Below, in pieces: positions 9,527 to 18,993 of a DNA stretch of 64,000 nt; the first letter of the stretch is position 1, and the number at the start of each line of letters is the position of its first letter. The translations under genes and the position numbers were made by a program. A model generated the notes under the pieces. The model saw nothing but the letters and a program-made list of their open reading frames with translations, made no database searches and was not told the origin of the DNA. Source of the DNA: CAVUCH01 sp963739995 (lineage in GTDB: Bacteria > Acidobacteriota > Vicinamibacteria > Vicinamibacterales > JAENWD01); NCBI GenBank assembly GCA_963739995.1, contig CAVUCH010000004.1, positions 1 to 64,000 of the forward strand, in the 5' to 3' direction.

Positions 9527-12500
9527 CTACCGAGCGGGCGCCACCTGCACCACCCTGACAGGTCCAAGCAGCCCGGACGGCAGCAATGGCGAGTTCGCCT
9601 TGTAGAACACCGGCCGCGTGAACGTGTACTGCTTTGGCGCGTTCGGCTGCCGGTCACCAATCATCCGGTTCACCCACAGGTTCGTGACCTTGACCTCGAG
9701 AGTGTTTGCGCCGGGCTTCAAGGCGCCGGTCATGTCGAGGCGGAACGGCTTCTTCCATACGATGCCGACCGGCACGCTGTTGACGGACACCTCCGCCAGG
9801 TTCTGCACGTCGCCCAGATCCAGCCACAGGTGCGCGCCGGTCGCAAACCAACCGGATGCGGCTTGAATGGTCTTCGTGTAGGTGGCGGTCCCCGAGAAGT
9901 ACTTGACGCCCGTGTCGCTGCTGTCGCTCCACGAGGTGAGCCTGTCGAGGGTGATTGTCGCCGGAGCGCCACGGTTCGCCTGGAAACTGACCTCCCACGA
10001 TCCGTCTACGCCCGCGACTGCCGCCTCGGCGGCCTTCGGCAGCATTCGTGTCGGCGCCGCGGCTGGCTTGCGGAAGACCACGAACACGGTGCCCCAGGGT
10101 TCGAGGTGCAGCGGCACGGTGGTGCGGCCGCCCGCGATCCGGAACGAGGCGGCCTCACGTGTGCCAGTGTCGGCAGACCAGAGCTCGGCTTCCCTGCCGC
10201 TCACGCGAAACGTGGCGTCCACATCCTCCGCCCGGTCGTTCCGGTTGTTGACGTAATAGAGATCGCCGTCGGCCAGCACGCGGTGAACGAACAGGAGGTT
10301 GGTGTCACCGTTCGGCTTCGTGAACTCGAAGTCCGGCATCACCCCGAGCCGCGACAGCACGTCGCTCAGGCTGCCGTCGCCGAAAACGGTGCCCTTCCCG
10401 GTTCGACGTTCAGCGGCGCCGGGATCCGGCCCCCACAGCTCGTCGGCGATGGCGCCGAACGCGGCCTCGTCGTCGCTCAGGCTCGGTGTGGCGGCCGGCT
10501 TGGGTCCGCTGACGACCGCACCGGCCGCGACCAGCTCCCGGATCTTGCGCAGGACCGGAAGCGACATGTGCCGGCTGTTCGGATCGAGCGCCAGCACGCG
10601 ATAGCGCATCCCGCTCGGGGCCGCGAGCTGGCCGTCCGACACCGACAGCAGGTGCACGAGCGCGTCCGCGTTGACATAATCGAAGTTGTAACCGGCCGGA
10701 ATCGGCGGACCCTTCTTATCGAACAGCGCCGTGATGTTCGAGTCTTCACCGTAGTAGTACGCGATGTCGGCGACGAATCGCCCCTGCTGCAGCATGAACG
10801 AGCTGCGGGCGAGATAACTCGCCCAGGCCTTCGCCGGTTCGGCCCACGTCTCGTTCCGGGTAAACCACTGGCCGAATGGCCCGAGCCCGAGGCCAGGCCC
10901 TTTGTCAAGGAGCGGTTGATGGACCGACGTATGAATCACGAACCGGTTCAACCCCATCGCCAGCTCTTTGTCGGCAGTCGGCTTGAGCGCGGCGGGCGAC
11001 CAGGCCCAGGCGCCTGAAGCCGCGGTGAGGGACTCCGCCGCGACGAGGTTCTTGCCGTACAGATGCGCGACCGATGCCGATTCGCGGATGTCCGCGTTGT
11101 AGCCGTGCTGCTCCTCGTTCACGCCCGGCCGCTGCGTCCACATGGCGGCCATGGGCACGTCGTTGGTGCGCTTGGCTTCCATCCCGTCGCCGATGAACGC
11201 CCGGCCGCTTTCGTGCGCCTCGCCGTAATGCCCCATCCCCCGCCCCTTCAGGATCGTGGTGATCTGGTCGTAGTGATACTCGGCGAGCATGTCGGAGAGG
11301 CATCGGCGGAAGTCCCAGAGGAAGCGATCCGTCGCCTGCGCGCTCTCGACCACGCGCCCGGTCAGGGCAGGCAGCCAGGGGTGCGGATCGTAGCCGCGCC
11401 GCCGGGCGAACTCCGCGAGCATGTTCTCGGTCCAGTTCTGCGCCCCCGCCTCCCAGCTGTCGCTGATCAGAAACTGCAAGCCGCGCGTTCCCATCAGTGA
11501 GCCGACCGCGCTCTGGTAGTTATCCAGATACGTGTTCATGTACGCCTTGACGTGCTCCGGGTTCAACTTGTCGACTTCTAACCCGGTCCCTTCTGGCGGG
11601 GCCGGATGGTTCGTGATCCCGAGCAGCGAGTACCCCAGGCGAAGTACCACCCAGGCGCCTGCCGGTGGTGTCCAGTCGAGCGTCCCGTCAGGCCGCATCT
11701 TCGACGTGAGGTCCACGACGCTGCCCTTGGCCACCGCATCCTCCGGCGAGACCACGGGCGTCGGAAACGACATCAGACCGATGAGCGGAGCAAACGCCGC
11801 TTTTTCCTCGAAGCGGTTCACGCGTGCGGCCGTGTGCAGCACGAGCTCCGCAATCTGGTGCTCCTTGGCTGGCGGTGGCAGCGGAAGATCGAAGTCACCG
11901 AGCCCCAAGTCAGCGGGCGCCGCGGTCGGAAACGTCAGACGGAAGAAACGGGCCCGGACCGGCGCAAACGACACCGTGTTCTGCTCGGCCGTGCTGCGCG
12001 GGATGTTGGCGGCCTTCCTGTATGTCTGGCCATCGTCGCTCGCTTCCAGATCCGGACCGGGCGGCGGCGGACCAAACGGCCACTTGAAACCGGCTACGGC
12101 AAGCGAGGCGCCGCGGATTGTCGCAGGCTGGGGGAACTCGAACTGAATCCACGCGGTCTTTCCTGCGGCGGCAATGGGCAGCGAGACGGACGTGACGAAG
12201 TCGCCGTCGGAGAGCGACGCCGCCTCAATCGCCCCTCCGCTCGACGTGACCGTCGGGCGAAGCTCCGCCATCGGCAGTTCAGCCGCCGGCACGCGATACG
12301 CCACGACCGCGCTGTCCTGGTAGAACTCGGGATGGGCCTTCGGCTTCTGACCGCTCATCGCCGCCAGGAAGTCCACGCGCGGAACGTTCTGGAAGGGTCC
12401 GGTGGTCGTCGGCGGTTTCGGGAGCGCACCCGAGAACGGCTGACCACCCTGGACGCGGGTTTCGCTCCACACAAGCTTCTTCATCGCCTGCGGTGGAGTC

Positions 12501-12922
12501 ACCCAGGGACCGCCGGATTCGCTCCACCCGGGAGACCCCGCGATCGCCTCTTCGAGACCGAGCTGGTCCGCCAGCTGCGTGGCGTAGAGGAACGCGTCCT
12601 TCCACTCGGGCGTCATGTAGACCAGCCGCTTGTCCACAACCTGGTCGGCGAAGAGCGACGCGTCGAAGTTCTGGAACCCGCCGATCCCGACCCGGTGCAT
12701 CCATTCCAGATCGAGCTTGATGCCCTCTTTGGTGATGTTGCCGTTCATCCAGTGCCACCACACGCGAGGTTTCGCTGATTGGGGAGGCGTGGTGAAGCCG
12801 CTCTCGAGCGCGTCACCTGCAGCTTGCCCTGCGGACGGCGCGCCACCCTGATTCGACACAGCACACACGAAGAGGACGGCCGCACAAGTCAGCCGTCGAA
12901 GTCCGCTCTGGGTTATCCGCAT
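9527..12922 (-). CDS. Secreted GH106-type glycoside hydrolase (alpha-L-rhamnosidase-like)
   Basis: 1131-aa secreted enzyme. It starts MRITQSGLRRLTCAAVLFVC, a typical signal peptide, and this start (12922) is chosen over longer readings with arginine-rich, unlikely N-termini. The mature start KPRVWWHWMNGNITKEGI followed by DLEWMHRVGIGGFQNFD is the hallmark of GH106-like hydrolases, which release alpha-L-rhamnose from plant or polysaccharide material. A beta-sandwich insert near 250-330 and a C-terminal galactose-binding-like domain (DTGVKYFSGTATYTKTI, then ANTLEVKVTNLWVNRMIGD) match the family layout and length. No transporter or other CAZyme is adjacent. Rhamnosidase specificity is family knowledge rather than shown here. 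Confidence 0.85.
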   Translation of the reverse strand: MRITQSGLRRLTCAAVLFVCAVSNQGGAPSAGQAAGDALESGFTTPPQSAKPRVWWHWMNGNITKEGIKLDLEWMHRVGIGGFQNFDASLFADQVVDKRLVYMTPEWKDAFLYATQLADQLGLEEAIAGSPGWSESGGPWVTPPQAMKKLVWSETRVQGGQPFSGALPKPPTTTGPFQNVPRVDFLAAMSGQKPKAHPEFYQDSAVVAYRVPAAELPMAELRPTVTSSGGAIEAASLSDGDFVTSVSLPIAAAGKTAWIQFEFPQPATIRGASLAVAGFKWPFGPPPPGPDLEASDDGQTYRKAANIPRSTAEQNTVSFAPVRARFFRLTFPTAAPADLGLGDFDLPLPPPAKEHQIAELVLHTAARVNRFEEKAAFAPLIGLMSFPTPVVSPEDAVAKGSVVDLTSKMRPDGTLDWTPPAGAWVVLRLGYSLLGITNHPAPPEGTGLEVDKLNPEHVKAYMNTYLDNYQSAVGSLMGTRGLQFLISDSWEAGAQNWTENMLAEFARRRGYDPHPWLPALTGRVVESAQATDRFLWDFRRCLSDMLAEYHYDQITTILKGRGMGHYGEAHESGRAFIGDGMEAKRTNDVPMAAMWTQRPGVNEEQHGYNADIRESASVAHLYGKNLVAAESLTAASGAWAWSPAALKPTADKELAMGLNRFVIHTSVHQPLLDKGPGLGLGPFGQWFTRNETWAEPAKAWASYLARSSFMLQQGRFVADIAYYYGEDSNITALFDKKGPPIPAGYNFDYVNADALVHLLSVSDGQLAAPSGMRYRVLALDPNSRHMSLPVLRKIRELVAAGAVVSGPKPAATPSLSDDEAAFGAIADELWGPDPGAAERRTGKGTVFGDGSLSDVLSRLGVMPDFEFTKPNGDTNLLFVHRVLADGDLYYVNNRNDRAEDVDATFRVSGREAELWSADTGTREAASFRIAGGRTTVPLHLEPWGTVFVVFRKPAAAPTRMLPKAAEAAVAGVDGSWEVSFQANRGAPATITLDRLTSWSDSSDTGVKYFSGTATYTKTIQAASGWFATGAHLWLDLGDVQNLAEVSVNSVPVGIVWKKPFRLDMTGALKPGANTLEVKVTNLWVNRMIGDRQPNAPKQYTFTRPVFYKANSPLLPSGLLGPVRVVQVAPAR

Positions 12923-13403
12923 GGAGGACGTCTCTCTGGGCACAGTCCGAGCCGGCTGCCGTCGCGACGCCACACGCGTCACGCGGGGGTTCGACGGGAC
13001 GACAGCGTCACGATGGGCGCCGAGTCTGCTTCGCCTCGAAGGCGAGCGGAAGGACTTTCGCAGCTGCCGCAGGGCGTTCATTCTGGCAGAACGCAGGTTG
13101 CGGCAGCGCGATGTCAAGGTAACGCGCTCTGAAGACGCTACTTCCGACTCTCGCATCCGCGCGGCACACGCGCTCCGGGCTCTGCTCCCGTCGGACTCGT
13201 TGTTCCACGCTGCGGAACGCAGATACGGTCGCCTGGCTCGTCGGCAGAGCGGCTTGCCGGTTGCCACGCGGCTCGTCACCCATATACGGAGCATCCACGA
13301 ACGGCGGCGCGGAGCCGCCAGGCCCGCTCAGCACTCCGACGCTGGCGGTGCCGCGCTTGCAGCTCAGGGGCGGCTATGGGTGTATGATCCTGCGCCATTC
13401 AGC
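12923..13403. other. Divergent intergenic region, GH106 / TIR gene
   Basis: 481 bp between the divergent GH106 and TIR genes. Both strands have open readings here, but composition is not protein-like. A possible TIR promoter is TTGCAG at 13357-13362 and TATGAT at 13383-13388 with a long 20-bp spacer, which would give a very short leader. Weak evidence. Confidence 0.35.
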
Positions 13404-14432
13404 ATGATTTCTGACGTTTTCATCAGTTACGCAGCTGGGGACGAGTCTCGTGCGTCCGAGCTCGCGGCGGCGCTGGAGGCGAAAGGCTGGACGGTGTGGT
13501 GGGACCGCCACATCCCGCCCGGGCGGACGTTCGACGAGGTCATCGAACAGGCACTGACGCAGGCGCGCTGCGTCGTCGTGCTGTGGTCGGCCGAGTCGGT
13601 GAAATCACGTTGGGTTCGCACCGAAGCGTCTGTGGCGGCGGACCGCGGTACCCTGGTTCCAGCGCTCATCGAACCTGTCGCCATCCCGTTGGAATTCCGT
13701 CGGCTCCAGGCGGCGGACCTGACCAACTGGCACGGCGACTCCAGCGACGCCGAGCTTCAGCACCTGATCGAGACGCTCGATCAGCTGATAAAAGCTGGCC
13801 CCCGCCCTCATACCCCGCCCACGCTGAAGGAACGGAGTGCTCCGAGTCTGATCGGCGGGCGCGTGCCCCTGTTGGGTGCGCTGGTGGCGGCGTTCGTGGC
13901 GGGAGCGGGTCTCATGTACGTGATCGTGGACGGCGGCGCCGGCGAACGCACCGGTGGCTCTGACGTAGGTGCGTCGCAGGCGGTGCCCCTTCCACGTGAT
14001 GTCGACGGCGCAGCGCAACCCACCGCAACGGCGGGGAGCTCTGCACGCAGGCCTGCCCCGGCGGCCAGAGGACGGATGAATCTGCTGTCGTCGGCGAACG
14101 GGGGGCACCTGATGGCCGCGCCTGACAAGTCGTGGCAGCACGCGATCGATGACGAAGACGACAACTGGCAGTACATCCAGGCCGGCAGCGGCGACGGAGT
14201 CTATGCATTCAGGAACGACCAACCAGCGACGTTCGACACGTTCCGGATGCTGATCGCGGACACCAGCGACCCCAACATCAAGGAGTTCGAGCTGTTCGCC
14301 GGCGACGAGTCGCCCCTCGGGACGTTCGAGTCCCTCGGCACGTTTCAAACGCAGAACGTCCGCTTGTACCCGTCACCATGGCAGGAGTTCAGCTTCCCCC
14401 CGTGCGTGCGCGGTTTTTCAAGGTTCACGTGA
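13404..14432 (+). CDS. TIR - transmembrane - discoidin-like protein (frameshifted tail)
   Basis: 342 aa as read. Residues 1-130 are a bacterial TIR domain: DVFISYAAGDE, GWTVWWDR, IPPGRTFDE, and WVRTEAS with Glu74 at the position of the catalytic glutamate in NAD-cleaving TIRs. One membrane helix (153-176) follows, then a Pro/Ala-rich linker, then a discoidin/F5-8C-like beta-sandwich (226 on; DEDDNWQYIQAGSGDG, ADTSDPNIKEFELF). The topology suggests a cytosolic TIR with an extracytoplasmic ligand-binding domain. The last residues after SFPP look wrong; shifting one base at a six-C run (14396-14401) yields VRARFFKVHVISAWG and a proper C-terminus ending at 14503. The gene converges on a TIR-ATPase operon. 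Start 13404 gives a clean TIR N-terminus. Confidence 0.82.
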   Translation: MISDVFISYAAGDESRASELAAALEAKGWTVWWDRHIPPGRTFDEVIEQALTQARCVVVLWSAESVKSRWVRTEASVAADRGTLVPALIEPVAIPLEFRRLQAADLTNWHGDSSDAELQHLIETLDQLIKAGPRPHTPPTLKERSAPSLIGGRVPLLGALVAAFVAGAGLMYVIVDGGAGERTGGSDVGASQAVPLPRDVDGAAQPTATAGSSARRPAPAARGRMNLLSSANGGHLMAAPDKSWQHAIDDEDDNWQYIQAGSGDGVYAFRNDQPATFDTFRMLIADTSDPNIKEFELFAGDESPLGTFESLGTFQTQNVRLYPSPWQEFSFPPCVRGFSRFT

Positions 14433-14503
14433 TCTCCGCGTGGGGTGCGGGCTGGAACACCATGCCCAAGGTCGTCGAGTGGCAGCTTCTGGGAACCTTG
14501 TGA
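14402..14503 (+). other. Out-of-frame C-terminal end of the TIR-discoidin protein
   Basis: Read in the neighbouring frame, this segment encodes VRARFFKVHVISAWG and then MPKVVEWQLLGTL followed by TGA at 14501-14503. This is the expected final strands of a discoidin-like domain. One extra C in the run at 14396-14401 would join it to the upstream frame. Confidence 0.65.
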
Positions 14504-14659
14504 GCGGCGGGAGCGCCCAGTCCTTCCGCTCGATCGATGAGATCCTGCGAGGCGTCGTCGACCCGCGCTGGCGCCGGTGCGCTCAGACAGCGCGTCCCGA
14601 AAGCCCGCCATCCGCGCCGCCCACGCGTCCGCGCCCGGCAGGCCGCGGCGGCGACGACC

Positions 14660-16534
14660 TCAGCGCACGCTGACGATGATCCAGCCGTTTCGTCGCTTTT
14701 CAAGCGTGAAGACCTTCAGGGCATTGACCGTACTCACGCGACTTCCCGTTGTCACGATCCGACGCACCTCCGCAGTCACCGCAGCGCTCCTGCCGTCCGC
14801 TGACACCCTGATGTCCGCCTTGTCCACGGTCGTGCTGTATTGGAGAGCGTCCGCAAATTCGGTTCTGATGGCTTTGGCTTCTGCCGACGACAGCACCTGC
14901 ACGCGTCGTAACGCCTCCACGTCTTTCGACCAGTAGGCTGCTTCGTACATGCGAAGCAGCTTCTCGATGTCGGTCTGTTCTTGAGTCTTGGGAGGCGGAC
15001 TGGGGCGACCGGCGTTCCCTGTCGTCCCGGTCGATTCCACCGCCGGGCCACCTCGCGCCGCCAGAGCCCGGTTCGCGCTCGCCAGCTTGCGCAAGGCGTC
15101 GTCGCGTTCCGCGCGAAGCGCTGTCGTCAATGCGGCGAACTCCTTCTGAGCTTCCGCTCGTGCGCTGGCGATCTGGACTTCGATGGCCGCCGCAGATGAC
15201 GGGTTGTAACGCTTCAACTCGTCGAGCGGCTTGTCCGCCGTTCCCAATGCTGCGAGCCTGTCTCTCAGACTGTTCTCCGCTATCACCCGCTGACGGTTCG
15301 CGTCGTCGCGTTGAAGCTCGGCCTGGCGCGCCTGATACTCGGCCTCGATCTTCTGTCGCCACGCGTAGACCGCGAGTGGAATCGTGACGAGCACGGTCAG
15401 CACGAGCAGTCCGGCGGCCAGACCCGTCAACCGACGGCGCCAGTTCACGTTCAACCGCAGGTGGTCGCGTGCCCACTGCTCGTCGAACACGTGCTCATAC
15501 ACGGCGTTGCGCACTCGCAGCACGCCATCGCGCCTGCAGACAACGCCCGACAGCTTCAGCCACGACGCGACTTGATCGAGCTCCTTGTCCGGCACCCGCT
15601 CGCCGTGACGGATGTTCCGGTACATCCGCAGCACCGCCTCGCGGTTGAAGGCCTTCTTCGTCAGCATGTCGCGCACGAATTGAAGGTTGCTGTCGCTGTC
15701 CGCCCCGGCCCGGAGGAACAGATCGCGAATGCGTTGATCGACGGCGGCGGACGTCCACTCCGCCGGTTGCGACTCAGCCAGTGAGCGGACTGCGCGCAAG
15801 GTGAGGTACGGGTGACCGCCCGTCCACCGGAGAATCGAGCCCATCAGCTCGCGGCCGAATGGCGCAGGCACCGAGAGATGAGTGGCCAGCGGCGAGGCTT
15901 CGTCCAACGTGAAATCCGTCAGGTCGATTCTGTGTCCGATGTTGAACGGGGTGCGGGTCGTGTCCTTGATCAAATCGCCCGGGGTAGCGACGCCGATCAG
16001 CACGAACGACAGCCGCTGAAGAGCCGGATCGGCCGCGCGATTCTGGTACAGGAAGCGGATGGCCGCAAAAAAATCGTCGGTGAACCCGAGGCGCAGAGTC
16101 GTGTCGATCTCGTCGACGAATACGACCAGCCGCTCGTGGCGCTGCTCGAGCGCCACCTCGCGAAGATAACGCGTGAACCGATGAGCGAACGAGTGATGGG
16201 GTTGCCCGTCCCACCACTGTGCCGCCGGCGTGCGCAGGACGAGCTGATCCTGGACGGCAGACAGAAACCCTTTGTACCACTGCTCCGCCGTCGTCTGGGC
16301 CCCGAACTCGGTGAGGTCGATGACGACGGGCTGCTCGCCTTCGGCGAAGAGCCGTTCAGCGGTTCGGATCATCAGGCTCGACTTGCCCATCTGCCGCGAG
16401 GTCAGGATGTAGGTGAAATCACCTGCGCGACAGTGCGCCAGCAGCTCGTCATCGGCACGGCGTTCGAGATAGACGCCCCCTCCGGCCTGCACCGTACCGC
16501 CGGCGACGAACGTGAAGGCTTCAGGCCGACTCAT
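14660..16534 (-). CDS. STAND-like ATPase with TM, coiled coil and NTF2-like tail
   Basis: 624-aa protein. Residues 1-350 form an AAA-like/STAND NTPase with P-loop SRQMGKSS (46-53), Walker B VVFVDEID (137-144) and the STAND-type GHPYLT motif (240-245), followed by a winged-helix-like region. A single membrane helix (369-391) leads into a long coiled coil (393-510), then a C-terminal NTF2/SnoaL-like domain (about 535-624; LLRMYEAAYWSKDVEALRR). The start at 16534 lies inside the end of the upstream TIR-ATPase gene (14-bp overlap), so the two are translationally coupled and probably make partner proteins. Its ATPase is a paralogue of the upstream one. Function is unknown; it may be a membrane-anchored sensor or effector. 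Confidence 0.82.
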   Translation of the reverse strand: MSRPEAFTFVAGGTVQAGGGVYLERRADDELLAHCRAGDFTYILTSRQMGKSSLMIRTAERLFAEGEQPVVIDLTEFGAQTTAEQWYKGFLSAVQDQLVLRTPAAQWWDGQPHHSFAHRFTRYLREVALEQRHERLVVFVDEIDTTLRLGFTDDFFAAIRFLYQNRAADPALQRLSFVLIGVATPGDLIKDTTRTPFNIGHRIDLTDFTLDEASPLATHLSVPAPFGRELMGSILRWTGGHPYLTLRAVRSLAESQPAEWTSAAVDQRIRDLFLRAGADSDSNLQFVRDMLTKKAFNREAVLRMYRNIRHGERVPDKELDQVASWLKLSGVVCRRDGVLRVRNAVYEHVFDEQWARDHLRLNVNWRRRLTGLAAGLLVLTVLVTIPLAVYAWRQKIEAEYQARQAELQRDDANRQRVIAENSLRDRLAALGTADKPLDELKRYNPSSAAAIEVQIASARAEAQKEFAALTTALRAERDDALRKLASANRALAARGGPAVESTGTTGNAGRPSPPPKTQEQTDIEKLLRMYEAAYWSKDVEALRRVQVLSSAEAKAIRTEFADALQYSTTVDKADIRVSADGRSAAVTAEVRRIVTTGSRVSTVNALKVFTLEKRRNGWIIVSVR

Positions 16535-18065
16535 GAAGGCGCTCGCGGAAATACCGCGCGTACAGCTCACAGCGCGGCACGACGTTCTTCCCCTCGCGCC
16601 GCACCAGGCCGGCCGCCTGGAGGCGGTGAATGAGCAACTCGTCTCCCCCGCTGCGCCGCTCGATCGCCTGGCGGAAGGCGGAAATCAGCTCGGGCTTCCG
16701 TTGGAGCCGCAGCAGGTAGTACCGCAGGTGATCTCCGAACGGCCCATTGTCTTCGGTTGCCTGGACGACGAGTTCCTCAATCCCGCATGCCGGCGCGCTG
16801 CTGGCCAGCACGTAGAGCGCTTTGCGTGTGAGGTACGGATGGCCGCGGATGAGTGCGTACAGCCGCTGGACTTCGGCATCGCCAAGCGGCCGCGGGTGCA
16901 CCGCGTTCAGGCGGGCGACCTGCTCAGGCGAGAAATCCTCGAGGGGAAGGACGACCCCGACATTGAAGGGTGATTCGTGCGACCGGTCGATGAAGAACTG
17001 CGGCTCCGTCGACGTGGAGAGAATGATGTCGAGCTTCTTCCAGCTGCGCCGAACCGGATGCGCCCGGAGCCCGTGCCAGCTTCGAAGCATGGCGAAGAAA
17101 TCAGGCGAGAACGCCGTGCGGAAAATTGAGTCGGTTTCGTCGATCGCGACCACACAGGGAGCATCGAGCGGCTCGAGCACGTGCCTCTCCATGTAACGCG
17201 TGCAGTTCTGCGGGTTCGAGAAGCCTGAGTCCCAGAGCTCGCCGACCACGTCCGGTAGTTCGAGTTGTTCGGAGATCGCCGACGCGAACTGGCGGAAGAA
17301 GATGTCGGCGTCCGCCTTTGACCTCTCATCCACCAACTGGAAGTCGAGCAACGCAACTTTCTTACCGACGTCCAGTCCGGCCTTGATCGTCCGCATCAGG
17401 AGCGAACTCTTGCCCATCTGACGCGGTCCCTTGATTGTGAGCGTCTGCCCCGACTGACGCGCCAGGGAGAGTGCCGTCGCGTCGCTGGGCCTCGGCAGGT
17501 ACCAAGGGTCGTCGATATCGAGCGTTCCTCCGGGTACCGGCAGCGGCGCGGCGTAGGGCGGTGGAAGATCGGCCGCGCTGACCTGGACGGCGGGCCCGGC
17601 ACGCGCATCGCTCGGTGGTCCGCCGGTCATCGCGGCGAGCAGTTCGCGCAGCAGCCGTCCTGTGTCTGCGGCTTGCTGCCAGCTCGCATACTGAATGCCG
17701 TCCAGGTACGCATTCAGGGGATACGGCAGCGGCCCGTCGAAGGCAATGCGCACGGGCAGGACGCGGGGTCTGGATGTGGTAGCGGCATGGTGGCGAGCAA
17801 TTTCTATCTCGCCCCGCACCATCTCGCTCCGGCTCGATTCGGCCGTGAGAAACACGATGAGGTAATCGCATTGGCGAACCTGCGATTCAATCTCTCGGGC
17901 CCACGCTTGACCGACAGTCAGGTGCTGATCGATGAACACCTCGTGCCCGGCACTCGAGAGGCCCGCAAGGATGTCACCCGCGAGGCTCTGGTCCGGCTCG
18001 GCGTGGCGCTTGTAACTGAGGAACACGCGTGCAGTGCGGAGGTGCACAGCGTCGTTGCGTTCCAT
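16521..18065 (-). CDS. TIR domain - STAND-like ATPase fusion
   Basis: 514-aa cytosolic protein. Residues 12-145 are a TIR domain (RVFLSYKRHAEPD, GHEVFIDQ, and EMVRGEIEIA with Glu86 at the NADase glutamate position). Residues 180-510 are an AAA-like/STAND ATPase with P-loop GPRQMGKSS (213-221), Walker B VVAIDE (305-310), a GHPYLT motif and a helical C-terminal region. In characterised systems such fusions sense a trigger through the ATPase and use the TIR to cleave NAD or make a signal nucleotide; that activity here is inference. It overlaps the next gene by 14 bp and faces a third TIR-containing gene. No SIR2 or Thoeris partner is present. Confidence 0.87.
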   Translation of the reverse strand: MERNDAVHLRTARVFLSYKRHAEPDQSLAGDILAGLSSAGHEVFIDQHLTVGQAWAREIESQVRQCDYLIVFLTAESSRSEMVRGEIEIARHHAATTSRPRVLPVRIAFDGPLPYPLNAYLDGIQYASWQQAADTGRLLRELLAAMTGGPPSDARAGPAVQVSAADLPPPYAAPLPVPGGTLDIDDPWYLPRPSDATALSLARQSGQTLTIKGPRQMGKSSLLMRTIKAGLDVGKKVALLDFQLVDERSKADADIFFRQFASAISEQLELPDVVGELWDSGFSNPQNCTRYMERHVLEPLDAPCVVAIDETDSIFRTAFSPDFFAMLRSWHGLRAHPVRRSWKKLDIILSTSTEPQFFIDRSHESPFNVGVVLPLEDFSPEQVARLNAVHPRPLGDAEVQRLYALIRGHPYLTRKALYVLASSAPACGIEELVVQATEDNGPFGDHLRYYLLRLQRKPELISAFRQAIERRSGGDELLIHRLQAAGLVRREGKNVVPRCELYARYFRERLHESA

Positions 18066-18367
18066 GGGGCCTCTGAGCGGTTCGCGCGGAACGCCGCGTC
18101 GCGGATGAGCTCGACGGGGCGATGGAATGTTGGCTGCAGCCTAACAGATCCAGCCCAACGTGAACACACGCAGTGACTCGGCCCGGCCTCGTGGGAATAG
18201 TCCGTGGAGCGCTCACGGTGGTACATTTGCTCCTGACCGTGACCTCCCGCGGGCATTCCCGTGAAGTGCGACGCACGCACCCGGGCCGCTACTTCAGCTC
18301 CGTCGCTTGCGGCTCGTGGTCATCGAGAGAGCCGCGCCCACTGCAATAGTCAAAGAGGAAGGCACGT
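18066..18367. other. Divergent intergenic region, TIR-ATPase / cytochrome c
   Basis: 302 bp between divergent genes, so it should contain promoters for both the TIR-ATPase operon and the cytochrome operon. An AGAGGAAGG ribosome site precedes the cytochrome start. No other element is clear. Confidence 0.4.
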
Positions 18368-18988
18368 ATGAGGCCGGTACTGAAGGCATTTCTGTTGCTG
18401 TTCGGACTGGCGGTGGTAGTTGCAGGGGGCGGTCTTTGGGCGTTCATCAACACGGGTGTCAGCGCAAGAGAGACGCCCGGGCGCGCCGAGGAATTCGTCG
18501 CACGGCGCGTGCGCAACATGGCGATCGCGGGACGGGCGAAGTCATTGACAAATCCCGTCAGGCATTCGAGCGAGGCCATGACCGATGCGCGTGCGCATTT
18601 CGCCGATCATTGTGCGATCTGCCATGCCAACGACGGCAGCGGCGATACCCCGATCGGTCGCGCCTTGTGGCCCAAGGCTCCGGACATGAGGCTCCGGGAG
18701 ACGCAAGACCTGTCGGACGGCGAACTGTTCTGGATCATCGAGAATGGGATCCGGTTCACCGGCATGCCCGCGTGGGGTACGAGCACAAAGGATGGGGAAC
18801 GGGAAAGCTGGGGGCTCGTACACTTCATCCGACGACTCCCGAAGCTGACGCCAGAAGAACTCGTGGAAATGGAAGCACTCAATCCACGATCGCCGGCCCA
18901 GATTCGGCAGCAGATCGACGAAGAGAATTTTCTGAAGGGTGGCGACGTGGAATCGCCCATCGCTCCGGTCACTCCACATGAGCACTGA
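18368..18988 (+). CDS. Membrane-anchored mono-haem c-type cytochrome
   Basis: 206 aa. An N-terminal hydrophobic helix (5-29) serves as signal anchor or signal peptide. The single haem-binding motif is CAICH (82-86), and the likely axial methionine is Met133 in TGMPAWG. This is class I cytochrome c architecture (about 72-155), followed by a charged tail ending in histidine-containing PHEH. Such proteins shuttle electrons in the periplasm. A good ribosome site precedes the start. It is followed five bases later by a small exported protein, so they form a two-gene operon, and the partner has an N-terminal HEGHAH. Electron partner is unknown. Confidence 0.9.
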   Translation: MRPVLKAFLLLFGLAVVVAGGGLWAFINTGVSARETPGRAEEFVARRVRNMAIAGRAKSLTNPVRHSSEAMTDARAHFADHCAICHANDGSGDTPIGRALWPKAPDMRLRETQDLSDGELFWIIENGIRFTGMPAWGTSTKDGERESWGLVHFIRRLPKLTPEELVEMEALNPRSPAQIRQQIDEENFLKGGDVESPIAPVTPHEH

Positions 18989-18993
18989 GGACA

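Noticed and set aside
8099..11017. 972-aa plus-strand reading
   Set aside because: It is antisense to the ADOP, PadR and GH106 genes, His/Arg-rich, with no domain; a high-GC shadow.
12923..13294. Upstream extension of GH106 and of the TIR gene
   Set aside because: Both extensions are Arg/Ser-rich and would remove the signal peptide or the clean TIR start.
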